A stretch of DNA of 6,322 nucleotides from JBQTIP01 sp052388025. Its GTDB lineage: Bacteria; Actinomycetota; UBA4738; HRBIN12. Shown here in pieces: positions 1 to 6,289 of the stretch; the first letter of the stretch is position 1; the number at the start of each line of letters is the position of its first letter. A model generated the notes under the pieces. The model was given only the letters and a program-made list of their open reading frames with translations. It searched no databases and was not told where the DNA came from. The position numbers and the translations under genes were made by a program. The DNA is taken from positions 1 through 6,322 of the forward strand of contig JBQTIP010000092.1 of the NCBI GenBank assembly GCA_052388025.1, in the 5' to 3' direction.

Positions 1-673
1 TCATCGCCAGCAGACCGTGCACCTCCGGCTCGTCTGGCATCATCTCGGCGAGCGCCCGCCCGAGCCGGAGCGCTTCGGCCGCGAGTTCGCCGCGGCCCCC
101 ATAGCCCTCGTTGAAGATCAGGTAGACGACCGCGAGCACGGCGACGAGCCGTTCGGGTAGCAGATGGGCGGGAGGGACCCGGAACGGGATCCCCGCGGCC
201 TTGATCTTGCGCTTGGCCCGCACCAGCCGCTGGGCCATCGTCGGCTCGGGGACCAGGAAGGCGCGGGCGATCTCGCCAGTGGTCAGGCCGCCGAGCGTCC
301 GCAGGGTGAGAGCGACCTGCGCGTCGGTGGCGAGTGCCGGATGACAGCAGGTGAAGACGAGCTCGAGTCGCTCGTCGGGAAACGTCGTCGCGTCCATCGT
401 GTTCTCCGCTGCCTCCGGCACCTGGAGCAGTCGGGTCTTCGCGGCCAGCGTGCGATCGCGGCGGAGGCGGTTGATGGCTCGGTTGCGCGCCGTCGTCAAC
501 AGCCAGGCGCCCGGGTTGGAGGGAACTCCGTCTCGCGGCCATCGCTCGGCGGCGATCGCGAAGGCCTCCTGCGCGGCTTCCTCAGCGAGGTCGAAGTCGC
601 CGAGGAAGCCGATCATCGCAGCGAGAACACGTCCCCACTGGTCGCGGAAGACCTGCTCGAGGATCGCTACCAC
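1..673 (-). CDS. ECF42-family RNA polymerase sigma factor, 3' end beyond the window
   Basis: The encoded protein is an extracytoplasmic-function sigma factor that would direct RNA polymerase to a small set of promoters. Reading the minus strand from a GTG at 673 gives 224 uninterrupted codons to the left edge. Sigma region 2 spans about residues 5-75, with AEEAAQEAF at 30-38 and a TTARNRAINRLRRDR stretch at 60-74. Sigma region 4 spans about 108-158, with the HPAL motif at 111-114, QVALTLR at 119-125 and the helix-turn-helix LTTGEIARAFLVPEPTMAQR at 130-149. After it comes the extension typical of the ECF42 (DUF6596) group, including LAVVYLIFNEGY at 180-191. The GTG start overlaps the stop of the upstream DGPF gene by 7 bases, implying translational coupling. 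No anti-sigma gene is visible. ECF42 proteins are instead known to be controlled through a C-terminal extension, which here lies mostly outside the window. The family call is firm; the target genes beyond its own operon are unknown. Confidence 0.93.
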   Translation of the reverse strand, partial: MVAILEQVFRDQWGRVLAAMIGFLGDFDLAEEAAQEAFAIAAERWPRDGVPSNPGAWLLTTARNRAINRLRRDRTLAAKTRLLQVPEAAENTMDATTFPDERLELVFTCCHPALATDAQVALTLRTLGGLTTGEIARAFLVPEPTMAQRLVRAKRKIKAAGIPFRVPPAHLLPERLVAVLAVVYLIFNEGYGGRGELAAEALRLGRALAEMMPDEPEVHGLLAM

Positions 674-1026
674 TCCACGATCGGACGCACCTCAACCGCG
701 CCGCCCAGGCGCGCCGCCGGGATCCGCGCGGCCAGCTCGATCGCGGCGTCGAGGTCGTCAGCCTCGAACAGGAGGTAGCCGCCGATGGCCTCCTTGATCT
801 CGACGAACGGGCCGTCGGTGGTGAGCGTCTTGCCGTCCTGCACCCGCACGGTGGTGGCCGTCTCGGGCGCGTCCAGGCCGAGGCCGGGCGTGACGCCCGG
901 GGTCTGGTTGATCGCCTGGTAGTCGGCGTAGACCGCCTTCTGCTCGTCCTCCGAAAGGGTCGCCCACGCCTCCGGCGACCGCGGGGTCGGGGAGTCGCCC
1001 TGGTGGATCAGCAGCATGTACTTCAT
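667..1026 (-). CDS. DGPF/YCII-related domain protein, partner of the ECF42 sigma factor
   Basis: This 119-residue protein belongs to the YCII-related (DGPF) superfamily, small ferredoxin-like alpha/beta domains that are the usual genomic partners and targets of ECF42 sigma factors. It begins with the family's typical MKYMLLI strand. The diagnostic DGPF motif is at residues 71-74, followed by VEIKEAIGGYLLFEADD (75-91), and the chain ends with VEVRPIVEW (111-119). Its length is normal for the family and it is a single domain without signal peptide or membrane segment, so it is probably cytoplasmic. The ATG at 1026 is supported by a strong AAGGAGG Shine-Dalgarno five bases upstream. Its stop overlaps the GTG of the sigma factor gene, so the two are almost certainly co-transcribed, with this gene first. 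The biochemical activity of DGPF proteins is not established; a role as enzyme or ligand-binding protein in stress response is only a guess. Confidence 0.93.
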   Translation of the reverse strand: MKYMLLIHQGDSPTPRSPEAWATLSEDEQKAVYADYQAINQTPGVTPGLGLDAPETATTVRVQDGKTLTTDGPFVEIKEAIGGYLLFEADDLDAAIELAARIPAARLGGAVEVRPIVEW

Positions 1027-1031
1027 GGCTC

Positions 1032-1038
1032 CCTCCTT
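1032..1038 (-). promoter_or_regulatory. Ribosome binding site of the DGPF gene
   Basis: The minus strand reads AAGGAGG, followed by a five-base spacer and the ATG at 1026. It is the strongest Shine-Dalgarno sequence of the complete genes in the window and it fixes the start of the DGPF gene. Confidence 0.85.
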
Positions 1039-1058
1039 CTCGGGATGGTCGCCTATGA

Positions 1059-1085
1059 GACAAACGGGGAGCGCCGAAATCGACA
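1059..1085 (-). promoter_or_regulatory. Candidate ECF42-dependent promoter (TGTCGA, 17 bases, TGTC)
   Basis: On the minus strand, TGTCGA at 1085-1080 is followed after 17 bases by TGTC at 1062-1059. Published ECF42 target promoters carry TGTCGA at -35 and a short CGA/TC-type -10, so the -35 is a perfect match and the -10 matches CGTC in three of four positions. A start site about seven bases below the -10 would give a leader of about 25 bases containing the AAGGAGG ribosome site. This geometry fits a promoter through which the sigma factor activates its own operon. The only other TGTCGA noticed by eye lies inside the cyclase coding region (about 4065, plus strand). The assignment rests on motif and position only. 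Confidence 0.6.
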
Positions 1086-1402
1086 GCTCCGCGCCAACGA
1101 GCGGACGAAGCTTCGATCTCGCCGCCCAGAGCAGGATACGCCGAGCGATCTGCGCGGAGGTGGATGAGCTACCGGCTTGCGCCCCCGACCTTGTGGAGCG
1201 CTCCGTCGGCCTGCTCGAAGTTGCGCTTGCGGGCGGGTTGGGTCGGCGCGCGAGAGTGGGGTCGGTTTGCGTGGGAGCGACGGCGGCCCAGGTGTGATGG
1301 CCCTGTGAGGATCACACGGGCAGGCACATTCGCTCCTGACGATCACGCGTATGAGTCGATTCGATAGTATGCGCTCACCGATCAGACCCGTGATGGATTG
1401 CC
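1086..1402. other. Divergent intergenic region upstream of the hydrolase
   Basis: This roughly 317-base stretch lies between the sigma-operon promoter and the plus-strand hydrolase. Short open frames cross it on both strands, but none has a ribosome site, a recognisable domain or convincing codon use, so I call no gene here. It holds an inverted repeat and a near-repeated 13-mer at 1292-1349, listed separately. A possible -10-like TAGTAT sits at 1365-1370, but it has no good -35 at normal spacing, so the hydrolase promoter cannot be placed. The hydrolase ATG at 1403 has only a weak GGA five bases upstream. The 1090-1290 part shows nothing I can interpret. Confidence 0.5.
1292..1349. repeat. 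Inverted repeat and tandem 13-mer, candidate operator sites
   Basis: GTGTGAT at 1292-1298 is matched by its exact reverse complement ATCACAC at 1311-1317, with 12 bases between. The second arm overlaps a 13-mer TGAGGATCACACG (1306-1318). That 13-mer recurs as TGACGATCACGCG (1337-1349) with 11 of 13 identities, 31 bases downstream, close to three helical turns. Same-face tandem sites 50-100 bases ahead of a start codon are a common operator arrangement. No regulator gene that could bind them is identifiable in the window, so the role is inference. Confidence 0.35.
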
Positions 1403-2197
1403 ATGGATAAGGTCGAGGTCGGGGGCCACCGGATCGCATATCAAAGGAAGGGCAAGGGGCCACCGATCGTTCTCTTGCACGGGTGGCCCCTCAACAGCCG
1501 GGAATGGCGCCGCCAGATCGACGGCCTTTCCGACGAGTTCACGGTGGTGGCGTGGGACGCGCCGGGTGCCGGCCGGTCATCGGACCCACCAGAGACGTTC
1601 CGCCTGCCCGACTGGGCCGACTGCCTGGCCGCGTTCATCGAGGCGCTCGGTCTGGGACGATCGCACGTGGCGGGGCTCTCGTGGGGTGGGGGCCTCGCCC
1701 TCGAGCTGTACCGTCGGCATCCTACCGTTGTCCGCACGCTGATCCTCGCGTCGGCGTATGCGGGCTGGGCCGGTTCCCTTCCCGCCGAGGTCGTCGAGCA
1801 GCGGCTCCAGCTGATGCTCCGAAACTCCGAGTTCCCGCCCGATCAGTGGGCGCCGGGGCTGATCCAAACGATGCTCGCGGACGGGGCGGCGGCGGACATG
1901 GCTGACGAGCTCGCATCGATCATCTCGGAGCTCCATCCGGCCGCCACCAGGGTCGCGATGCGCGCCTTCGCCGAAGCCGACCTCCGCGACGTGCTCCCGC
2001 GCATCGAGGTCCCGACCCTGCTGCTCTGCGGCGAGGAGGACGTGCGAGCTCCTCAGCAAGTTTGGGGGCCCCTGCATTCGGGGATCCGGGGATCCAAGCT
2101 CGTGCTCATCCCCGGGGTCGGCCACGTGATCGATGTAGAAGCGGCCGAGCGCTTCAACGCCGAGGTCCGCGCGTTCCTGCGAGCAGTCAAAAGCTGA
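1403..2197 (+). CDS. Alpha/beta hydrolase-fold enzyme
   Basis: This 264-residue cytoplasmic protein has the complete alpha/beta hydrolase core and would cleave an ester, lactone, amide or similar bond. The oxyanion-hole motif LLHGWPL is at residues 24-30 and the WDAPGAGRS turn at 51-59. The nucleophile elbow GLSWGG (91-96) supplies Ser93, GEEDVRAP (210-217) gives the acid Asp213, and PGVGHV (237-242) gives the base His241. A helical cap lies between about 120 and 195. Size and layout match the single-domain family that includes 3-oxoadipate enol-lactonase, haloperoxidase-like and proline iminopeptidase-like enzymes. A serine nucleophile argues against haloalkane dehalogenase, and the substrate cannot be read from sequence. 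There is no signal peptide. The start is the ATG at 1403, because an in-frame TGA lies at 1391-1393. The ribosome site is weak. The gene stands alone, divergent from the sigma operon and convergent with the next gene. Confidence 0.93.
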   Translation: MDKVEVGGHRIAYQRKGKGPPIVLLHGWPLNSREWRRQIDGLSDEFTVVAWDAPGAGRSSDPPETFRLPDWADCLAAFIEALGLGRSHVAGLSWGGGLALELYRRHPTVVRTLILASAYAGWAGSLPAEVVEQRLQLMLRNSEFPPDQWAPGLIQTMLADGAAADMADELASIISELHPAATRVAMRAFAEADLRDVLPRIEVPTLLLCGEEDVRAPQQVWGPLHSGIRGSKLVLIPGVGHVIDVEAAERFNAEVRAFLRAVKS

Positions 2198-2204
2198 GAC
2201 GCGC

Positions 2205-2244
2205 TCGGGTGGGGCGGCCGCGGGATCGGGCCTTATCACCCCGA
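2205..2244. terminator. Hairpin between convergent genes, possible bidirectional terminator
   Basis: TCGGGTG at 2205-2211 pairs with CACCCCGA at 2237-2244 with one bulged C. A nested GGCC (2216-2219) can pair with GGCC (2229-2232). The structure lies in the 49-base gap between the stop codons of two convergent genes, where transcription from both sides should end. There is no clear T-run on either side, so an intrinsic terminator is possible but unproven. Confidence 0.35.
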
Positions 2245-2246
2245 AC

Positions 2247-2672
2247 TCAGCCCATGCTGTACAGGAGGTCGGAGGGCACGTCATGCACATACGTGCCTGG
2301 GCCGAGCGCGTCGAGGTCGGCCGCCAGCATCCACTCGATCATTTGACGGATGGCTGGTTCCAGGTCGGACCTGAGCTTGGTCTCGGTCCGGATGCCCACG
2401 GACCAGTGAGGCGATCCCTTGCTGGCCACGTGGCGTCGAAGTCGCTCCTCCAGGCCGCGCAGCTCGGCCTCGGGCGGACGCTCGAAGTCGTCACGGAGTC
2501 GTGTGACCTCGACGGCGAATGGCGGGTCCGCTTCGTCGTACGTGAAGTCGACGGTCAATCCGGACCCGTCTCTGCCGTCGCGCTCCGTCGGAGGACCCGG
2601 CACCACGTCGTACTCGCGCTCGACCAGACGGGCGACCCAACGTGCGACCTCGCGCTCCTGCTCGTCGGTCAT
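2247..2672 (-). CDS. Hypothetical protein with possible PD-(D/E)xK-like core
   Basis: I do not recognise this 141-residue protein as a named family. Codons are strongly G/C-ending on this strand, and the translation has a credible alternation of charged helices and hydrophobic strands, unlike the opposite-strand frame. Residues 39-43 (LTVDF) and 52-57 (FAVEVT) form two short strands with acidic residues Asp42 and Glu55. They are followed by a charged helix (about 64-84), a strand HWSVGIR (89-95) and a final long helix (104-121). A strand-Asp, strand-Glu-x-x layout is reminiscent of restriction-endonuclease-like proteins. However, the usual Lys is Thr57, so activity is doubtful. No ribosome site precedes the ATG at 2672 and no upstream in-frame start was found nearby, so translation may be leaderless. 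The gene is convergent with the hydrolase and lies downstream of the cyclase on the same strand, separated by about 300 bases. Confidence 0.72.
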   Translation of the reverse strand: MTDEQEREVARWVARLVEREYDVVPGPPTERDGRDGSGLTVDFTYDEADPPFAVEVTRLRDDFERPPEAELRGLEERLRRHVASKGSPHWSVGIRTETKLRSDLEPAIRQMIEWMLAADLDALGPGTYVHDVPSDLLYSMG

Positions 2673-2974
2673 GAAGGAAGTGTTGCATGCGGATCCGACT
2701 AACCTGCTGGCTGAAACGACGCCGCTTTGACGTCAGGCTCCCCGCTCCGACGGCAGCCTCTGGTAGAAAGGATCCAGCCTTCCACGCGGGTCCCGCTCGA
2801 TGGTTGTCCTACACTCTTCCCTGAGGTCGGAGCCTCGACCCGAGTGGGTTGGCGCCTTGGTCGATCGTCGATAACCTCCTGACCGCGCGAAGGAGCCGCT
2901 CGTGGATCCAACGCGAGGCCGCTTCCTGGAGGCTGGACGCTGCGCGCCCTCCACCCAACAGAAACGGGCAAGGC
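2673..2974. other. Intergenic spacer with possible eroded coding sequence
   Basis: This 302-base stretch lies between the end of the cyclase gene and the start of the small hypothetical gene, both on the minus strand. No intact gene is evident. Two minus-strand frames hold protein-like pieces. One reads EAASRWIHERLLRAVRRLS (about 2870-2930) before a stop at 2809. A different frame reads TTIERDPRGRLDPFYQRLPS (about 2745-2805). The frame change between them could reflect an old frameshifted gene, or chance in GC-rich DNA. An imperfect GC hairpin at 2935-2949 lies about 25 bases past the cyclase stop, but it has no T-run. Confidence 0.35.
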
Positions 2975-5900
2975 TCAGCCGCCGAGTCGGGTGACCGCCG
3001 CGCCGTAGTCCTTCGCACGAAGGAGCCCGAGCGCCTCGCTCCGGGCGGTCTCGGCCTCGGCTCGCAGCCCACGGGCCCTGAGGACGTCGGCGAGCGTTAG
3101 CAGCGCATCCGCGTGGTCGAGCACTAGGTCGGTGGCCTCCACAAGCTCGAGCCCGCGCCGGGCGGCGAGCTCGGCGTCCGCTGCCGAGCCTCGCGCCTGC
3201 AGGGCGCGGGCTCGCACGAGGTTCCGCCGGACGAGGATCTGGCGATCGGGGACGGGAGCGGTCGTTTCGAGCGCGTCGGCCATGCGCAAGAACTCGCTCG
3301 GACGGTCCTGTGCCGCCACGGCACTACACAGGGAGCTGTCAAGTGTAGCGATCCACCAGATATCGCCGAGGGCTGCGAGGACGTCCCGCGCCTCGCGCAG
3401 CCGCCGCTCGGCTCCCTCCGCGTTTCCGGCCCAGATCTCCGCGTTCCCCATCACGAGGCCATGCGCCGCGCCGAGCCAGGTGAGACCGTTTCGATCTATG
3501 ACCTCCCGCCAACGCCGCTCGTGTTCGTGAAACGAGCCCTCATCGCCTACACCGAGTGCGCCTAGGGCCATCAGGGCGAAGCCGGTGCTCGCCGCGATCG
3601 GTCCGTCGAGGGGGAACAGGGAGGCCTCGGCCGTTTCCGCGAAACGGTCGAAGGGAAGCGGTCCGACCAGTGCGGTGCCGACGACGTCCGCGGCGGCCTG
3701 GGCGGCCTCCCGGGGGCGCCCGGCCCCAAGCCCGCTGCGCAGGGCTAGGAGCGTCCACTCGTGCGACTTGGCGGCTCGCCCGCGGACGAACTCGAGGTAC
3801 TCGAGGGCGATTGCCGCCTCGGCCAGACCGACCTCGTCGCTCGAGGCCTCGAAGGCCGCCGCGGCGGCCTCCGAATCGGCCACGGCCGAGGCGATCTCCG
3901 CGTCGGTCGGCGAGCGGTAAACGCGGTTGGCCTGGAGCTGGATCGTCGCGCGGAGCGCGTCCCGCTCGGAGCCGACGGCGCGCGCTTGCTCGATCGCCTC
4001 AGCGAGCAGGGCGTCGCTCTCCTCGGGCCTGCCCGTTTCGGTGAGGGCCACGCCGAGATTGGGCAAGATGTCGAGGCGGCGCGGTGACCCAGCCGGCAGC
4101 AGGGCCGCGGCCCGCCCCAGGAGGTCCCGGGAGGTGATGAGGTCCAGCGCTGCGAACGCGCGCGCGCCGGCGTTCGCGAACAACTCGCCGGCTCGAGCGG
4201 CGAGCCCGGCCGAGTAGGCGTCGCGGCTCCCGAGCTCCTCGCGGAAGTGGAGCGCTCGCTCCAAATGGCGCGCGACCGATTCGTCCACGTCGGGCTGCTC
4301 CGCGTCCACCTGGACGATCCAATCGGCGAGCCGTTCGTGCAGGTCTGCCCGCAGCTCCTTCGGGAGCCCGCGGTAGGCGGCTTCGGCGATGAGCGCGTGG
4401 GCGAAGCGCCACCGTCCCCCGGTCTCGTCCTCGGGCTGTACGAGTCCCCGCCGGTCGAGTGAGACGAGCGCTGCCTCAACCTCGACGGGTTCGGCTTCGG
4501 GTGCGAGGGCGAGAAGCGCCGCCACGCGGAAGCGGCGTCCTTGCACGGAGGCGGTCTCGAGGACCAGTCGGGTCGACGGATCGAGTCGGTCGAGCCTTGA
4601 CGCGAGCAGAGCCTGGAGCGTGACCGGGATCTCGACTTCCGCGTCCCCTGCGCCCACCCAGCGGCCATCGACGAGCAGTTGCTGGTCGATCAGCATCGCG
4701 GTGAGCTGTTCCAGGTAGAGCGGGTTCCCTTCGGCCGTCTCGCACACGCGTTGCACGACGGATGCGGGCGCGTCCGCGCCCAGAAGGAGCTCCGCGAGTC
4801 TGTGCGCATCGGGCGCCGAGAGCGGGGGCAGGGTCATGGTCGTAGTTCGTGGCTTGCCGGCCGCCCAGGTCGGGCGCTGCTCGAGGAGCTCGGGCCGGGC
4901 CAGGCACAAGACCAGCGTCGGCCCGTGGATCCGCTCGACGACCGAGTCGAGCAGGTCGAGCATGGGTGGCTCGGCCCAGTGCGCGTCCTCGAGTACGACG
5001 ACCAGCGACCGTTCGGAGGCGACGACCTCGAGCAGGCGCCGGACCGCCCACGAGGCATCCGCGCCGACCGCCTCCCCGACGCCCAGAATCTGCGCGATGC
5101 GGTCGCCGACCGACGCGCCGTCCGGCTGGCCAGCAAGTCGCTCGCGGAGTGCCGTCGCGATCTTCTCGGCGTCGCCCGAAGCCTCCTCGGAGGCATGCGC
5201 GAGGAGTTCGATGAGGGGCGCGAAGGTGACACCTTCGCCGTAGGAGGGCGTCTGTCCGACGAGGACGGTCGCCCGTTCGCGGACCGCCTCGGCGAATGCC
5301 GTCGCGAGGCGCGACTTTCCCACACCCGCGGGCGCGAGGACGGTGACCAGAACGCACGCACTGGCGTCGATCGCGTCCTCGAGGGCCTGGAGCATAGCCG
5401 AGAGTGCCCGCTCCCGGCCCACCAACGGCGTCTCCGGAACGGCTTGGGTCCGCACGCCGAGAACACGGTAGGCACCCACCGGCTCGGCCTTTCCTTTCAG
5501 CGTTATCGGGCCGAGCGGCGCGAGGTCGACTCGGCCTTGAAGCATCCGCTCCGCGGCCACCGAGACCACCACGTCCCCCGGCTCCGCCACACTCTGGAGT
5601 CGCGCGGCGGTGTTGAAGACGTCCCCGGAGATCCGTCCCTGAGAGGCCGTAGCCTCGTCGGCGAGCGCCTCGCCCGAGCTGATGCCGATCCGCACGCGCA
5701 CACGAACGTCCGGATCGGCGAGCTCGGCGTCGAGGTCGGCGGCGGCCTTGCGCATCTCGAGAGCCGCTCGGACGGCGCGCAGCGTATCGTCCTCGTGCGC
5801 GAGCGGCGCGCCGAACGTTCCGACTACGGCGTCCCCGATGAACTTCTCGACCGAGCCGCCGTGGCGCTCGATCGAGGCTCGCATGGACTCGAAGTAGCGA

Positions 5901-6097
5901 TCCAGCAGCTTGCGCAGGGGCTCGGGGTCGATGTGCTCGGCGAGCTCGGTCGAGCCGACGAGGTCGCAGAACACCGCCGTGATCAGTCGGCGCCGGGGCG
6001 CTCCGGGCGCCGGGCCGGGGGCGAGCCTCGCCCCGCATTCCTGGCAGAACTTCGCGCTGGCGGCGTTCGAGGTTTTGCAGCTCGGGCAGGCGCGCAT
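2975..6097 (-). CDS. Zinc-ribbon / class III nucleotidyl cyclase / AAA ATPase / TPR protein
   Basis: This 1040-residue cytoplasmic signalling protein would make a cyclic nucleotide (probably cAMP) from NTP. Cys4, Cys7, Cys18 and Cys21 form a zinc ribbon. The cyclase domain covers about 37-215: metal ligands Asp45 (FCDLVGST) and Asp89 (KFIGDAV), purine-contact Lys85, and transition-state residues Asn162 and Arg166 (NTAAR). Their spacing matches Rv1625c (D256, K296, D300, N372, R376), but Arg155 occupies the place of its Asp365. The linker LKGKAEPVGAYRVLG (200-214) ends the domain. The ATPase starts at PLVGRE (224-229) with Walker A APAGVGKS (255-262), Walker B VVVLEDAHW (366-374), ARPEL (400-404) and GNPLYLE (457-463), as in MalT/STAND-like ATPases. 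The remainder is helical with TPR-like repeats, the last around 994-1028. Length is usual for this architecture. The ATG at 6097 is fixed by an in-frame TGA six codons upstream. The ribosome site is poor. No membrane segment is seen and the activating signal is unknown. Confidence 0.93.
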   Translation of the reverse strand: MRACPSCKTSNAASAKFCQECGARLAPGPAPGAPRRRLITAVFCDLVGSTELAEHIDPEPLRKLLDRYFESMRASIERHGGSVEKFIGDAVVGTFGAPLAHEDDTLRAVRAALEMRKAAADLDAELADPDVRVRVRIGISSGEALADEATASQGRISGDVFNTAARLQSVAEPGDVVVSVAAERMLQGRVDLAPLGPITLKGKAEPVGAYRVLGVRTQAVPETPLVGRERALSAMLQALEDAIDASACVLVTVLAPAGVGKSRLATAFAEAVRERATVLVGQTPSYGEGVTFAPLIELLAHASEEASGDAEKIATALRERLAGQPDGASVGDRIAQILGVGEAVGADASWAVRRLLEVVASERSLVVVLEDAHWAEPPMLDLLDSVVERIHGPTLVLCLARPELLEQRPTWAAGKPRTTTMTLPPLSAPDAHRLAELLLGADAPASVVQRVCETAEGNPLYLEQLTAMLIDQQLLVDGRWVGAGDAEVEIPVTLQALLASRLDRLDPSTRLVLETASVQGRRFRVAALLALAPEAEPVEVEAALVSLDRRGLVQPEDETGGRWRFAHALIAEAAYRGLPKELRADLHERLADWIVQVDAEQPDVDESVARHLERALHFREELGSRDAYSAGLAARAGELFANAGARAFAALDLITSRDLLGRAAALLPAGSPRRLDILPNLGVALTETGRPEESDALLAEAIEQARAVGSERDALRATIQLQANRVYRSPTDAEIASAVADSEAAAAAFEASSDEVGLAEAAIALEYLEFVRGRAAKSHEWTLLALRSGLGAGRPREAAQAAADVVGTALVGPLPFDRFAETAEASLFPLDGPIAASTGFALMALGALGVGDEGSFHEHERRWREVIDRNGLTWLGAAHGLVMGNAEIWAGNAEGAERRLREARDVLAALGDIWWIATLDSSLCSAVAAQDRPSEFLRMADALETTAPVPDRQILVRRNLVRARALQARGSAADAELAARRGLELVEATDLVLDHADALLTLADVLRARGLRAEAETARSEALGLLRAKDYGAAVTRLGG

Positions 6098-6246
6098 GTC
6101 CCGGAGTCTCGGTCACCCCGCCGTGGGCCGCAAGAGGCGCGTGGGTGCGACATCGGCTGCGTATCCCGTCCGGGCACGCGTCTCGCGCCAGACCAGCCGT
6201 GCGCTGGGTCGTTCCGTTGTCATTTGCGGAAGCAGGATCGGGCGGT

Positions 6247-6260
6247 CTCGTCGTGACGAG
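6247..6260. promoter_or_regulatory. 14-base palindrome, candidate operator
   Basis: CTCGTC and GACGAG are perfect 6-base inverted arms around a central GT. The site lies about 10 bases ahead of the ribosome site of the right-edge gene and about 150 bases upstream of the divergent cyclase gene. That position suits a repressor site for the plus-strand gene, but arms this short can arise by chance in GC-rich DNA. The rest of the 6098-6282 interval shows no convincing -35/-10 pair on either strand. Confidence 0.3.
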
Positions 6261-6270
6261 TGCGGGTTCG

Positions 6271-6277
6271 GGAGGGG
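6271..6277 (+). promoter_or_regulatory. Ribosome binding site of the right-edge gene
   Basis: GGAGGGG is a good Shine-Dalgarno sequence. It is five bases from the ATG at 6283 and twelve from the ATG at 6290, so by spacing it favours the first. The codon evidence, given with the coding entry, favours the second. Confidence 0.5.
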
Positions 6278-6289
6278 ACGAAATGCACG

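Noticed and set aside
164..797. Plus-strand frames across the sigma factor
   Set aside because: The minus-strand frame matches sigma regions 2 and 4 and the ECF42 extension; the plus frames are shadows.
1150..1200. tRNA-like string (GGTAGCTCA on the minus strand)
   Set aside because: No matching acceptor stem, anticodon arm or GGTTCGA T-loop could be found around it.
1164..1367. 67-residue plus-strand frame in the divergent intergenic region
   Set aside because: It has no ribosome site, no recognisable domain and ordinary chance length for this GC content.
1335..1370. CTGACG/TAGTAT as a sigma-70-type promoter for the hydrolase
   Set aside because: The spacing of about 23 bases is outside the normal range, and no better -35 is present.
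2080..2095. Tandem GGGGATCC repeat inside the hydrolase gene
   Set aside because: The frame and the family pattern (RGSKLVLIPG before GxGH) are intact across it, so it looks like coincidence rather than a duplication.
2283..2702. Plus-strand 139-residue frame opposite the small hypothetical gene
   Set aside because: Third-position G/C bias and protein-like pattern favour the minus strand. The AGGAGG upstream of this frame is too far (about 16 bases) from its ATG.
2935..2949. GC hairpin as terminator of the cyclase gene
   Set aside because: The stem is short with a mismatch and no T-run follows, so it is indistinguishable from chance in this composition.
4476..6116. 546-residue minus-strand frame with a GTG start overlapping the cyclase
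   Set aside because: It is out of frame with the cyclase and extremely Arg-rich, with no domain. The cyclase frame explains the region completely.
4679..6256. 525-residue plus-strand open frame opposite the cyclase gene
   Set aside because: It lies antisense to a gene with clear zinc-ribbon, cyclase and ATPase motifs. Its translation is Arg/Gly/Glu-rich without recognisable domains, typical of a GC-rich shadow frame.
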